This document shows, one piece after another, positions 1-12,182 of a stretch of 64,000 nucleotides of DNA. Source of the stretch: Sisyra terminalis (taxonomy: Eukaryota; Arthropoda; Insecta; Neuroptera; Sisyridae); assembly GCA_958496175.1 (NCBI GenBank), contig OY292275.1, positions 54,761,701 to 54,825,700 of the forward strand, in the 5' to 3' direction. The position numbers were made by a program, and so were the translations under genes. Position 1 is the first letter of the stretch. Every line of letters begins with the position of its first letter. The notes beneath the pieces were generated by a model. The model saw only the letters and a program-made list of their open reading frames with translations. It was not told where the DNA came from and did no database searches.

Positions 1-1587
1 GGGGTATTTTATTACAAATTTCTATTAAGGGTCTCGTTTATATTATCAAACAAATTTGAGATCGTTGCCTTCGTTCAGCTCATTAGGTGATATACAAAAA
101 AAAAAATATGTGCAGCTTTTGCCTCGTCATCCCTTAGCCCATAAGTTTTCGTGGATTTTACAGTAAAAACAATTGAGGCAGGTTTTATAAGATACAAGTA
201 TTGAGTGTTAAGAATTGTGTAAGAGAAGTATGGATTTCTTGCAGCCATCGATATCAAAGGTGGCGGTGAATTTGAGTTTGTCACCCGAAATGCTTTCCAT
301 ATGAAATTATGAAAATTTGGCATAAGGGATGCCATAAGGGTTTCAAGTGCGACGATCAATTTCGCTCGGATCGATACCCCAAGCGCAGACGGGATGCCCG
401 CCAGGTGTCACTAGTGTAGGTAGTCGGTCGCGTGCCCCATACGACAGGCCCAAAATCGAGATCGAAGGATCCAAAGAGGTGACAGGTGGCCAACGGGGCC
501 GCCGCATCCGAAAAGGTTACAAAATATTGAACAAATATCAAAGCCTCTTTTCCATCATAACACCCGTCCCCAGACTCACAAGACAACCTCTCTAAGGTTT
601 CATCAATTTTTTTTTTGGGGTGGAAAAAATTGGCTGCTTCATTCTTCATTGTTACACTTACGTTTGTTTAACAAAAAAAAAAAAAAAATTAGGGGTACGA
701 AAAAAAATTTCGATGCCTTTTTTTGTCCTAATTCAAGAGTCTGTTTTTTAATAATAAAAATTAGAGAGATAACCCAAACATATTGCGCCAAGGTACCCAA
801 AAAAAAAAAAAATCGATAAAAAGGTTAATAGGGGAGTCTCGTCTAAAAACCCAACTGCTTTCCGGTTTGTTTGCAAGCGCATATTTTTTTATGCTTCCAA
901 ATTTGGTTTTTGTTTCGGTTTTTTAAAGACACAACCCTCCCTCGCAGGGTGGATGCTCCACTCTTTGAAAATAAAAAACCTTTCTTTGGCGTGTGCCACA
1001 TGTACATTTTTTCCATTATTTATTCTGATAAACAAACATCGTAAATTAAAGGCCCATTTTATACATCGATTTAATTTACCCAAAGAAAAAAAAATCATTT
1101 AAATTTTTTTTAGAAAAAAGGTTACATAAAAAACCATCGAAATGTATGAAAAATGTTTAAATGTTAAGTAAATAGGCATGTATTTACAAAGGGGGTGAGG
1201 AAATTTAAATTTAAAATAACATCACATGAAATAATGAGATTTTAATTACAGAATTTGAAAGAAAAAACGGTCTAATGTAGCGTCTGGACGCATTAAGTTG
1301 TCACATACTGTGTCACGCTTAAAATATTGCTGTATTTATATAAACAAAAGAAGAAATAGTAAATTATCGAAGTGAGCTGTGGTTGTAACTTTGTTTAAAT
1401 AAACAAAAGACACATTTAAAATTGTCTTTTATTTTCAAGAAGTAACACGATTTTAAAGTGAGCAACGATTAATCAAAGCTTTTTTTTTCAAATATATAGT
1501 CCTATAGTTTCTATTTATAAATAGAAATCGTGGATAAAGAAAATTGGGAAAATTTGTAAACTTTTGTTCATAGTTTTGAGTACATTA
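1..1587. other. Non-coding AT-rich DNA with a GC-enriched block at 320-600
   Basis: No gene or transposon is recognised. Most of the stretch is AT-rich with many homopolymer runs. The block at about 320-600 is clearly richer in GC and CpG, and it carries overlapping open frames on both strands (347-595 plus, 356-649 minus). Neither product resembles a known family, and overlap on both strands is what a stop-poor GC block gives by chance. The block could be a regulatory element or an exon fragment. Confidence 0.5.
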
Positions 1588-1670
1588 CAGTCTCTGGTCA
1601 AATTATAAGACACACTTAAGATATTTTCCAATTTTATGTATTCTACTTAATTAAATTTGATACTATTTTC
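1588..1670 (+). mobile_element. Tc1-like terminal fragment
   Basis: One end of a Tc1/mariner-type element. It begins CAGTCTCTGGTCAAATTA straight after a TA, and continues through a stretch found in the longer copies at 27750-28364 and 4279-4877. The homology stops near 1670 and no matching right end follows. It is a solo terminus left by truncation, joined to a different repeat that starts near 1680. Confidence 0.65.
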
Positions 1671-1679
1671 GTACACATT

Positions 1680-1866
1680 TGGCTACTTATACAAAATGTA
1701 TATTAAATATTATATGAATTAACCGTTTATCAATACATCATGGGTTACATGCTCGAAAAACCCAAATCGAAAACATTTACCATTTACCAAATAGATTGTT
1801 GCCATAAAATATCATCTATAGATATTAGACTGATCCAAAAAAAATGATGATTTTTTTTTCTTAATT
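1680..1866. repeat. Dispersed repeat shared with 35279-35420 and 5085-5137
   Basis: The part at about 1690-1820 matches 35279-35420 on the same strand, sharing for example GTTTATCAATACATCATGGG. The end, with AGACTGATYCAAAAAAAATG, matches 5093-5112. No coding potential was seen. It looks like a piece of the mobile repeat that also makes up the composite block at 35-36 kb. Confidence 0.6.
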
Positions 1867-3342
1867 AATGGGATGGATAATGGGATAATGGCTCATGTTT
1901 TGACCACCTTCACAGAGGGGTGCTATATGTAATCATCGAAATAAACAAACAAAAACCATTAAGTACTTCTTACTGGGATCTTATTTTGGACGGGGTGGAT
2001 ATCAAAAAGCTATTGTGCTTTGAGTACCTCTGCTCCCTATGTTATTACAGCTATCAATTGTTAATTGGTTATTTTCGATATAAATATCATTGCAGGAAAT
2101 TCCTTCCTGAGAAAAGGTTTTTTAGAGTGTACAAATCCATGAGGATAATAGATACACGAGGACAATACTATTAAAGATAACAGAACATAACATCACTAAT
2201 AAACACTTGGTAGTATTTCTTTTAAATAAGTTGGGAAAAACGCAAGTGATATTGAACTTAAGCTATGTTTTGTTTATTTTCTCTATTGACATGTAATCCT
2301 TTTTGCACTCTCTCCCCGCAAAAATATAAACTACATTATTTTATATGATGCTATTATTTGTCTTGAAGATCATTCGTCACTCTTCTGCGAATGATGTCTA
2401 GAAAATGATGTCTTCTTTATGCTATATACTTTAAATGAATTTTTACATAAATACCACAGCAATGTTTACTATATATCGGGCTTATTTAATAGAAGCTAAT
2501 GCAGATTATTAAATGGATCCTTTACATATATATCTTTCAAACGTTAAGAGCTTTAGAAAAACAGTTGATTTTTTTATTGACTACATAAGATTCTGTTGAA
2601 GAAATGATGAATGAGAAAAGTTTTTCTCGCTATATACAGCCATTACCATCCCCTTACAAAGTTTCAGCGCCCACTGGGATATCATCCCCGTTGGAGTCTG
2701 CAGCTATTAACTGAATCTTTTGAATTGGAAGTTTCTTATAAGTACTTAATATAAGAAGTACAAAAACCCGAATAGTTCCATTTTTTCCCATCCTTATTAA
2801 TGCACCATTTTCTGTACTTTCAGACTTATATGAAGAGAAAAACGTATATCTTATTTATTATTATATTGTTACGTTTTTACGATTATTCTATTTATTTTGA
2901 CGGGTTTATTAAGATTTGTTTCAGGACATATAGCGATAACATAATTTATTTTAATACGTTTATTATTTATTTATTTATTTTAATGGTTGTCGCGATTTAT
3001 TTCAAATTTTGTAACTTGTAGGTACTGGCGACGATTGATCTACTTATTTATATACTTATTTGCCACTTTCGGGAATTTTCCTGCATATTCCAACGATTTC
3101 TACCTCTTTATATCTAGCATTAGGATCTTACGAGGAATGCACAGGAACGTGTTCCATTTCATTTCAATCTCATTATTAGAACTTTCGAATATTCTAAGTC
3201 CGTAACCATATTTAGTTTGTACTCATAGTTTAATCAATATTTACAATAGATCACATTAATTTACATTAAAGTACCACAATGTACAATACACCACATGTAG
3301 ATTCTTCGAGTCAATGGATACTAAACAAATTTGCATTGCAGT
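1867..3342. other. AT-rich non-coding stretch
   Basis: No gene, transposon end or repeat is recognised. Short open frames here encode only low-complexity, hydrophobic, phenylalanine/isoleucine/tyrosine-rich peptides, as expected from AT-rich DNA. A tract rich in TTTATTTA occurs near 2940-2990. Confidence 0.5.
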
Positions 3343-3344
3343 TA

Positions 3345-3928
3345 CAGTGGACCCCCGATAATCTGGCCCTCGGCTAATCCGGCACCCCCTGTAATCCGAC
3401 ATGATCTATTATTTATTATGTATTGAATATTTTTTTGACAATCTTCGCTACACAAGAGAAAAAAATACTACTATTAAGAAAATTTTCTTCATACTATAGG
3501 TAAAGCTATTCTTTTGTTTACCTATAATGTAATAAAAAATGCTTATAATAAAACTATAAATATTGATGTTCTTTTCTCAAGAAAATAATATCAATACCAA
3601 TAAAATGAATAATCTTTGATTATTTGTATGTACATTTGTTTGTACACACATTTCCTAATGTAAAGTCCTAATGTAAATAAAACGTAAGCTCTCTATTGTA
3701 TTGTTTAATTTACTAAATTTGACATACATAATGAAGTATGATTTGTATTTCAGAGTACATAATATGTATATAACATGTAGAATCTTATCATTGGATCTGT
3801 AATTTGTCGGATTACAAGGTACTCTTTCGTAAAAAAATCCGGGTCTTAGGCAGTACTCTATAATCCGATAAATTCGCTAATCCGACTCTGCTCTGCAAAC
3901 TGTTTGTCGGATTCCCGGGGGTTCACTG
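3345..3928. mobile_element. pogo/Tigger-like MITE, 584 bp
   Basis: A non-autonomous DNA transposon. The left end reads CAGTGGACCCCCGATAATC and the right end, read inward, CAGTGAACCCCCGGGAATCC. Both ends are flanked by TA (3343-3344 and 3929-3930), the usual target duplication of the Tc1/mariner/pogo superfamily. Subterminal copies of the word AATCCG in both orientations lie inside each end. No transposase frame survives. Assignment to the pogo/Tigger branch rests on the CAGT...CCCCCGATAATCC style of terminus. Confidence 0.8.
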
Positions 3929-3930
3929 TA

Positions 3931-4278
3931 TTTATAAAATTTCATTTTTCAAATGTCAATTTTGTAATGCAAAAATTAATGATTTCTTTGACAAAAGAAA
4001 ATTTTTAGGTTTCTTTCCAAATTAAATTGGGTTATCATTTAAAAAGTAAATTAAATGGAACCTTTCTTCAACTGTAAATTACTAATTGCTTTAGCATTTA
4101 ACATAAATCACCAAACGATTTTTGAATAGGTACTATGATTCAGGTAAATATAAAAGAAAAATGTCACTAATGTGTAATTTTATTATAATTCAAAGTAAAT
4201 AAATATTTAATGTATGAGTAATTAATATATTCGGAAAATTTTATTAATTCCTTAACTATACATTGCTATAAGTACATA
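3931..4278. other. AT-rich spacer
   Basis: Very AT-rich DNA between two transposons, with no gene, repeat copy or regulatory site that I can support. Confidence 0.5.
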
Positions 4279-4877
4279 CAGTCCCTTGTCATATTAAAAG
4301 ACGCATTAGGTATAGATTTTGCACAATGTGTTTAAATTTTTGATTGGATGTAACTTTCCTATAAAAATTAATTTATTACACTTACTACAAATTAATGTGA
4401 TAAAGAAAAATATATTTACTGAAAAATAACATTTCGATCATTTTTAATATCTTGTTAATTATGGTGAACTTAATTGTTTAATAATTTAATTGAAAGCTCT
4501 TTTACTGTTATTAAAGCTTCAATCATTCGTAGCATTCTGTATATGTAGGACAATAATTTTCACTGCATTTGTGGATGGTGATTCTATTTATGAATATTTT
4601 TTTCTAAGGACTATTTTTCTGATGTGATCACTAATTTAACCAATTTTTTTCCCATCAAATCCCAAATATTTGCAATGGGGTTCAAATCAGGGCTTTTACT
4701 CTAGAGTAGGGTAATTGGGGAAATAAACAAGACTATACCCTTATTAAGAAATTATATTTCTTAAAAATCATTACTACTTTTAATAATGTCCAAAGGAAAA
4801 AGTATCAAATTTAATTAAGGAGAATACATAAAATTGGAAAAAAAATTAAGTGCATCTAGTAACTTGGCCAGGGATTG
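4279..4877 (-). mobile_element. Tc1-like element, internally decayed
   Basis: An inverted copy of the element at 27750-28364. Its ends are CAGTCCCTTGTCATATTA on the left and the complement of CAATCCCTGGCCAAGTTAC on the right. TA precedes the left end; the right TA has mutated to TG. On the minus strand around 4660-4700 it still encodes the Tc1 transposase motif SPDLNPI, the hallmark before the last catalytic acidic residue of the DDE/D domain. At about 600 bp it is far shorter than a full Tc1 element (about 1.6 kb in the superfamily), so it is an internally deleted derivative. Confidence 0.75.
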
Positions 4878-5754
4878 TGCATACGTTTGCCTATTATAAT
4901 TTTGAGAATTAAAATGCATTTAAAATAATGTAAGGAAAGTCGATTGATATATTTTATATTATATTTTTCTATATTTGAATTTAAAATCAAATTCAATTCA
5001 TAGATATAGATGCTTAAATAAAATATACAATTACTATTGTGCTAACATAATTTTCAGGGCGTTATATTTAGGACTGTTTATACATATCTATTAGACTGAT
5101 TCAAAAAAAATGATGATTTTTTTTTTCTTAATTATATCGAAAATATTGTTGGAAATGAAAAAAAAAATCCTGTGAAAGTTTAAGGTCTTAATATTAATAT
5201 TAAGAGGTGCCGCATCGCAAATTTTGATTTTCCATGGGAACAATATTCTGTTGCACTTTGGAATTTTATAGCTCACGCTGGTGACAATATTTCGGAATGA
5301 CCAAAGTATATTCTTGTAGAAAATTGAACGATAACGTTAATGGAACGTTAATGTTCCATTAGAGTACAAATCACTAAGATTCCGTGAATACATAGTAAGT
5401 ATTCCATATATTTTGTGCGAAGCAAATATCTTCACTATTTTGAAAAATGAATCTTTAAGTAGATAATATTTGGGAATTTATTCACCTATTAAGGTTAATT
5501 GTCAGGATACTGTAATGTTTTGATTTATTATGGCCTAATTTTGACGATTCTACGTATTGTGTACAACCAAAGAATTGCCCATAAGTTAACATTGAGTCTG
5601 GGATATTATTTTAATTTCTTTTTTTCTATACTTTAAAATAAATTTTCGACTAAAAATTATAACTAAATATTATTATTATTATTTAAATATGGTAAAATAA
5701 TGGAAATACAAGCAGTAATGTGAGTTTTGCAGGCTTTTTATACAATAAATAAAA
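4878..5754. repeat. Repeat fragments of the 35-kb composite family
   Basis: Part of this stretch (about 4995-5090) is the reverse complement of 35400-35510, sharing for instance AGGGCGTTATATTTAGGAC. The segment at 5093-5137 matches the end of the 1680-1866 repeat. Near 5185-5220 is a stretch beginning TTAATATTAAGAG and leading into GCATCGCA. It resembles the arms of the foldbacks at 50244-51090 and 35512-35945. The minus-strand open frame at 5091-5276 lies over this repeat and is not a gene. The remainder to 5754 is featureless AT-rich DNA. Confidence 0.5.
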
Positions 5755-5910
5755 AGACAATTCAGGTTGTTTAAGATCGGTGTTTTTATTTAATATTTTT
5801 TAATATTCAAATTAACTACGTTTCGTTACGTATCGTAACTTCATCAGGCTTCTATAAAAAAATGAAATTATTATTTATAAAAAACTGATCTTAAACAACC
5901 TGAATTGTCT
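5755..5910. mobile_element. Short foldback element, 156 bp
   Basis: The arms are AGACAATTCAGGTTGTTTAA at the left and its exact complement at the right, ending at 5910. The interior holds GTTACGTATCGTAAC, itself a perfect palindrome. The same arms and core occur three times at 42031-42890, inside a much larger foldback. It is a small copy of that family. Confidence 0.7.
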
Positions 5911-7770
5911 TCTTATTTAATAAAAGGAGGTTGAGATCTGAATTTTATTATCTATTTTTATACAATGTATCTTAAATCAGACAACTTCACGAAATTCAAG
6001 GATCAATTTCAGAAACATGAAAATTGTTTACTATCTTTCGGAACTAATTTTTGGCTTAAATAAAATTGCTACTAGATTTGGGTATAACAAGAAAACTTAT
6101 TTTTAGATTTTCATGTAATTTACTACCATAACCATGTATAGCCCAATAAACTATATTTTTTATATATAAGGAGTTAATTTATTAACTTCCATTTCAATTA
6201 AAAATTTTGAAGTTGATTTTTAAGTTAATTTTAGTTAACTACTTGCCCACAAAAATTAGTACTTTTTTGGCCACCAGATAACGTGACTAAAGTGGTTAGT
6301 TTCCAATACTTGGGCTTGAAATCGACTTTGGAAAAACATTGAAATTTTACATTTTGACGTCAGTAAATAATCTTTTTAGAATAAATATCGTTTGCACTCC
6401 CTTTAATTAATAGTGGCAGAAATATCTAGTGGTACACATATGTGTAGTGATCTTCATGATAGTGCTACACTATAATTACTACTGGAAATTGCGGGAACTT
6501 TGAATAAACGTTTTTTAAAGTCTATATATATATTCCCTGCTTTATAATATGCGTAAATTAGCAGCTCAGAAGTTATTATTTAGTTCTTTCATAAGCATAA
6601 AGCTCATTAGCGTTGAAGAAAAGGTTTTAAAAACCTACCGAGCGACAAACCAAAATTTTATGCTCTGCTAGTTGCGTCCAATTTACCCTTTCTACACGAC
6701 AGTCTTTTTTTTTTTTGCTTTATCTTTTTCCAACAAATTATCATAATTTCTTTTACTGTTCTCTCCTCTAATAAGCTCATAAATTATAAAATTGATTCAA
6801 CGTGCACTGAATGCTCACAAAAACGCCAAGAAAAATGAGAAAATCACGAGACCAGATCGCATTTTAAATATTTTCTAATTATTTAATTATATCACTATAA
6901 TGAATAAATAATTAATGTACTCGTAAAATATAATATTCCAAACATGCATAGTATATATATTATGTATTATAAGTATACAAATTTATTTTAATTAAATGTA
7001 TATTGAGACAAACGAATGCTCAACTCAGCTCATTAAGCATTTGATAATGACTTTTTTCTGCTTAAAATTCTCAAAAATACACACCCCTTTGACCAGTGTG
7101 CACCCCTAATTAAAACCTGTACATAACATAGCGATAACTCTATCCAACCCTCTTTGTCTAACTTGAAAATTTCAAATTCCAACGTGCACGACATTCTTGT
7201 ATTTTTTCTGTCTATTGACTTTAGAAATTCTTAACAAAAAACAATTGACTATCTATTATTACAATATAGGTATATCTCCATTATTGGTTAATATGACGAG
7301 AACGAGCAATTCGATTGTCGATGCCATATATTGAACAGAAACAGAGCACACCATCCATTTGTTTTAGATTTACAAAATGATAAGAGAAAAATGTAATTTT
7401 ACGTAAAATTATTTAACTTTCTCATTAACAACAAATATTTGTCCAAAGTGATGATAGAGAGGAGAGAAAAAAAAATTATGTTGAAGTCTCCATGTAACGA
7501 ATAACATCCCCCACACCGCGACCCCTTATTCCATTCCGGTCACCAATCTAAATACTGATATGATCAAATCGGGGTTTGTAGGGAACAAATGTGGCGCCAT
7601 AAGATTGACAAATTTAGGAAATACCATAAAACCGATAATCGAAAATGAAAGTTTTCCTTTGTTTTTTTCCTCTTTTGTTTTTTTTACTTAATTAAACAAA
7701 GGAGCATGGATTTTCACTTTCTGTAAAATTGGTTGGAAAAATGAATTATAATTGCAAAAAAAATGGTTTT
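5911..7770. other. AT-rich non-coding stretch
   Basis: I see no gene, recognisable transposon end or structured repeat in these 1.9 kb. It may be intergenic DNA. Confidence 0.45.
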
Positions 7771-8717
7771 TAGATAGGGGAGACTGGGTACAAAAGTAAT
7801 GGCGGGTGGAAAGTAACAAATGCTTTCTAGATTTATCCCATGGGCGAACATCGTTTTGCTGCCATCAGGTGATATCCTAGAGCACCCCCCCTCAATCGCA
7901 TTAAGTCGACGCATGCGCAGTGCGTTGTTAGGTTATATAATAGGAAGTAATGTGTTTTAATGAGCCAAAAGTAAGTTTTTCGACGTTTTCTTATTTATTG
8001 TTTACATAGTCGTAAAAGGATCATAGCAATCCGAATGTTTGCATATCCATTCTTGATTGGATAAATTGTATATTGTTTAAATTCATTTTTGTCTAGCACG
8101 TTCCGTTTTAAAGTTATGCTACACGTTTTTATTAAAAATGAGAATGGGTACAAAAGTAACATGGCCCCCTAGGGTACAAAAGTAATATGTTACTTTTGCC
8201 CTCGTAATGATTTTATTATTAACATCATATTTTTATGGATATCTACTTCAATAGAATGGTTTTCGATATATTTCCGTGTCGGTAGTTCTTCTTGCAGTAG
8301 TTCTCATGCATTGTCGCGGCATTCTATTGATTAATTTTCTTAAAATATAAATTTTTTGAGTTTTTAAAATGCTGAATTTGGTTTATATCATTGATATAAA
8401 GTCTTTAAATAAGTAATTTGTTGATTTAACTTGTACTATTGTTTTCATTAGCAACCCTTAGCAGTCTTGTAACTTTCGACCCACAACGTGTTACTTTCGA
8501 CCCGCCTACGTAGTCGAAAGTAACAACTGACAATTTTTTTTTAACTCTGTGTTATTCATATAAAACACACGATAATTTAATAAATCAAGTTACTATTGTG
8601 AAGAACATAAACTAAATTTATATGTGGTTATATTAATTTAATGGCAATAATAACACCCAGCCAGAAATCAAGGTAAAAGTACAAATTGTTACTTTTATAC
8701 CCGGTCTCCCCTACCTA
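7771..8717. mobile_element. TIR element with iterated GTACAAAAGTAAC motif, 947 bp
   Basis: The ends are near-perfect inverted repeats of about 30 bp: TAGATAGGGGAGACTGGGTA at the left, and TAGGTAGGGGAGACCGGGTA reading inward from the right. A TA at each edge fits a Tc1/mariner-type duplication. The continuation of the TIR, ACAAAAGTAAC (or its variant CGAAAGTAAC), recurs in both orientations around 7792, 8150-8195, 8465-8530 and 8690, so the TIR motif is repeated through the subterminal zone. No convincing transposase remains; the minus-strand frame at 7714-7914 simply reads through the left end. Architecture and length are like the family at 13621, 24761 and 62907. Confidence 0.8.
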
Positions 8718-10228
8718 GTAGTAGATACCGAACTATAGACAAGTATTTTTTTTTATTTTAACTCAATTGATTGATGGGGGATAAGCCAAAGGAAGTGAGG
8801 TTTAATTTGAATTTTCAACCCTTGCATTGGATGGGACTGTTCATTGATGGAGGCCTACCGAATAGTGGTCCCATTGATTTTTTTCCACTAATGAATTTCT
8901 GTCAAAAAAAATTCTATCGTCGACGCGGCTCAACTATCTATCTAATTGTATGTTATTACATTTTTTTTTTTTTTTTGATTATTTATTCCTGTCAGTCAGT
9001 AATGTTTGAAGTTAACAGTGTATGATGGATTTGAAATGATAGGGAATATAGTATTCCCCGCTTCAACCCCATTATTATTTAATATGTGAACGCATAGGAG
9101 CGTAAATCCCGTTCATATTAAATTGAAAAAAAAAAATGAAATGGGCATTTGAAACGTTTTGATAGTGTTTTTGTTGAGATATCGGCGCCCTTTTATGGCC
9201 GAATAGAATGGTGGATTGAAAGAGAAAATTTCCTCTCGCCCGGATTTCGGGTAGCAGCCACTTCCTATTTTCACGACAGTGGCTCGGAAACGGTCACACG
9301 GTCAAGGTTAAAAGTTATTTTAATTTGAATTAAATCAGGTTGGCTTTGGTTTAATGAATACAAAAGTATTATACCAAGTATACATATGAATGTCATTTGT
9401 TTATTAGGTGGCTTTGGTTTTAATGGTACAATTGATTAAACGTTGAAAATTTGAACAATGCGTAATTTTTCTTATCATTTTTATTTAGAATTGCTCATTT
9501 TTTGCGGTTGTTTGATGAAAATTATTGGGAAATTTTCACCGCAAGGGAAATTTTGAAAATGTCGCCAAATTTTGCAAATATGGGAAATTATTAATTGCTG
9601 GCAATGACTGTAGGACTAAAGTTTTGAATTTTATTTATTGATTTTATAAGGCGTACAAAGTTGTATGCACTTTCGGTGGAAGTAGATACAATTTCCGATT
9701 AATAATCTTCAGACACTTGATCTGACATTTATTGAAAAAATAATCTTCAATTAATCATTATATATACCCAAATATTTCGTTTGTGTTATAAATATTTGAA
9801 GAAGAATCCTGTATTCTATGGAAGGGTAACTACCCCTACATGCTTGCATACACTAGCTCTTGTATAAACAGATAGCTTTGTACTGAAGATTCTTATGAAG
9901 GATAGCTAATATTATACATTGTTTTAGGTGATACGTTTTCCCTCAATTTACGTTGGTTTTCTTCAATTAATTTTCGTTTTTCTTTTTCATCAAGCCCTAA
10001 TTAAATATAGCATCTTCTATAAATCCATTTTTCAAAAGAAAGAACTATATTTACCGTTTATTTTGATATTTTTTTTATTTATTTTTTTTTCATATCGGTA
10101 TATTTAGTTTTCCGCAAGATTGGATTCCTACTTTTGAAGGATAAGTTACTGCATTTCTTTTGATAAGTCTAAGACTTGTATTTTTCCTTTTTCTTATGTC
10201 TATTTTGGTTTTCTTCTATGAAATTTGC
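8718..10228. other. Non-coding stretch
   Basis: No gene or transposon is recognised. The short frame at 8771-9025 resembles nothing known and ends in a poly-F stretch read from a T run. Sequence at 9180-9310 is somewhat richer in GC. Confidence 0.45.
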
Positions 10229-10735
10229 TCACTAGCATTATTGCTCACACGAAAGTTGCCCACACAGGAAATTCCTCACAGTGAAATTAACGCAGAATAA
10301 TAAATTCTCACATGGAAACTAACCCGCAGGAAAAAAATATTTCAATTAGGTAATATTTAATTTATTGTTATTTCAATATTAATATTAATATTTTACGATA
10401 TTTAAATTGAATTATTGAAAAAATCGCGAATTAAATTAACGACAAAGTAGAAATCGGAACGCTGTCAGATATTGGCGTCACTAAAAGGGAAATTAGCCTT
10501 TTTTTAAAATGATTTCTTTTTCAAAAAACAAGATATTTTTTTTTTCAAATTGGTTAGTAGTATATTGCAATACTACTAATAAAGTAACATTTAACTAAAC
10601 AGTAAATAAAATAAATATTTTTTACAGTGGGTTAATTTTCATATGAGGATATATAGATAATTATGCGTTAATTTCTGTGTGCAGAATTTTCCATGTGAGT
10701 AAATTTCTATGTGGGCAACTATTATACAAGCCTAT
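10229..10735. mobile_element. Foldback-like element with arms of ~16-bp units
   Basis: A left arm (about 10229-10345) and a right arm (about 10620-10720) are inverted copies of each other; for example GTTGCCCACACAGGAAATT pairs with a copy near 10705-10720. Each arm is an array of degenerate units of 15-17 bp with a consensus near CYCACANGRAAATTA. In the left arm seven units can be lined up: GCTCACTAGCATTATT, GCTCACACGAAAGTT, GCCCACACAGGAAATT, CCTCACAGTGAAATTA and so on. The middle is plain AT-rich DNA. Long inverted repeats built from short tandem repeats are the signature of Foldback elements in Drosophila. Family membership here is inferred from architecture alone. Confidence 0.7.
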
Positions 10736-11794
10736 ATCTTGTATGTGAACTGTTTGGTTAACAATTGGTTGAAAATATTCAATGAAAGAGAAAAATCAAT
10801 GTTTTTTACAATTTGGGTAAGAATAATATTTCCGCAACTCTAAAATGGAGTAATGCAACCCTTTTAGTGTCAAACAATTCCTATTGCTAAGCTACGGGGG
10901 ATTTAGCTGGGCTATAATTTCATTTGGGGAAGAAAATTGGGCATTTATTTAAATCATAACTACTTTAGATCTTTCTATCCGAATTTCCTAAATGTTTTTC
11001 TTATATATTGACATTTTTGAATTATTGGTACAAAAATCAATGACTAAAAAGGGTTTTAAGCTACTCAGAAAAACAAATTAATATCTGTAAGAATATTTAC
11101 GCATACTCTGTATATTCACAGCTAACTGCGACTATTTTTCTTTTTAAATATAAACTATGGACTTTCCCCTTGGATATTCGAATATTTCATGACCCTTTCC
11201 TACTGAAAATCATAGAAAAATGCAAAAAATTCGATAATTACACCAAATTTTTCGAATGCAAGTGTACCCTTGCTTTTTTGCCTTTAAACTTTAGTATCTT
11301 TAGTACCTACTTATCTTAACTATAGGCTATAGCACAAAAAATATATAGATTTGCAATAGTTTTGGTATTTATCTCAATTGTTGTCATTTTAGATGAAAAA
11401 GTATAAAATATTTAATCATAAATTTGTTTTCTTTGAAAAAATAATTCATAATCAATGCATTTATTGTTTTGTTGAAGCAGGAAATCAAACGACATATTTA
11501 ATTTACTATTATTTCGTTTCAAAAATGATCCTTGTAATAATTTTCAAAGTATTTAGTGTCCAAATTATTTATATTCTATTCGAAAAATTGATTATTTCTT
11601 AAAATTTAATTGATTATCGTCAATTTTTACCGATTTCATTAAAGCCCAAATGTCCACTGGGACCGCCTACATCAACCCCACTATGTACACTCGACGATTC
11701 CGTATTGGTTCGAAAAACACTCATATCATGTATGTGTCGAGCGGCACTTGATGGCGCTTAGTTATTGAACCTAGGTATGTGATAGAGTCTAATT
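10736..11794. other. Non-coding stretch upstream of the putative promoter
   Basis: AT-rich to about 11640, then visibly richer in GC towards the putative promoter. The short frame at 11393-11602 encodes a low-complexity peptide and is not accepted as a gene. Confidence 0.45.
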
Positions 11795-12055
11795 TCAAAT
11801 CGCTATATCGATATAGTGGTTTGAGCTAAGTGCAGCACAGATGAAAAACAAGGTGGGATCGGTTTTTAAGACGACTGACGTTCGAATGACATTTAGTCAC
11901 CGGCAAATTTTCACTGAGGATAGATGTACGCACGTGAGCAATTTCATCCCCGTTCGAAAGTGGTTCAATACACACGTGTATGAAAAATTAAAATAAATAT
12001 AAATCTCCTCAAAAATGCTTTTCACTTGTCATATAGAGTGTCAATTGTTTCAGTA
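11795..12055 (+). promoter_or_regulatory. Putative insect core promoter (DRE plus TCAGTA initiator)
   Basis: A perfect TATCGATA lies at 11806-11813, inside the palindrome CTATATCGATATAG. This is the DRE core motif of many insect promoters. At 12050-12055 is TCAGTA, matching the arthropod initiator, which would place transcription start at A12052. A weak CATATAGAG lies about 20 bp upstream, too close for a standard TATA box, and no DPE is evident. The candidate exon with a strong splice donor follows directly. Each motif alone is short enough to occur by chance; it is the combination that is suggestive. Confidence 0.4.
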
Positions 12056-12182
12056 AGAAAATAAACATCGTTGTGAAAAAACAAGTGATTATCGCAACAA
12101 TTGAATTTTGAAATTAGTGTTAGTTTAAGTGTTAAAAAAAACGATTTAATTGTCGAATTTCCTGGACTAACTTTAACTATGG
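12052..12182 (+). other. Candidate first exon of an unidentified gene (5' UTR plus ATG G)
   Basis: If transcription starts at A12052, the transcript has no ATG until 12179-12181. That ATG is followed by one G and then the strong 5' splice site GGTAAGTG (exon/intron junction 12182|12183). The exon would be 131 bases, nearly all 5' UTR, and splice in phase 1. Such short first exons ahead of a very long intron are common in insect developmental and neuronal genes. The encoded protein cannot be named, because only Met and part of the next codon lie here. No second exon was found in the remaining 52 kb. A chance donor next to an ATG in intergenic DNA remains possible. Confidence 0.35.

Noticed and set aside
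347..649. Overlapping frames on opposite strands
   Set aside because: Mutually exclusive frames in a GC-rich block without known domains.
2800..3205. Small hydrophobic frames as membrane peptides
   Set aside because: Composition (F, I, Y, L) is what AT-rich DNA gives by chance. No start context or conserved motif.
10229..10345. CRISPR-like array of short repeats
   Set aside because: Units are contiguous, degenerate and inverted in a second arm, with no spacers. The genome is eukaryotic. A foldback arm explains it.
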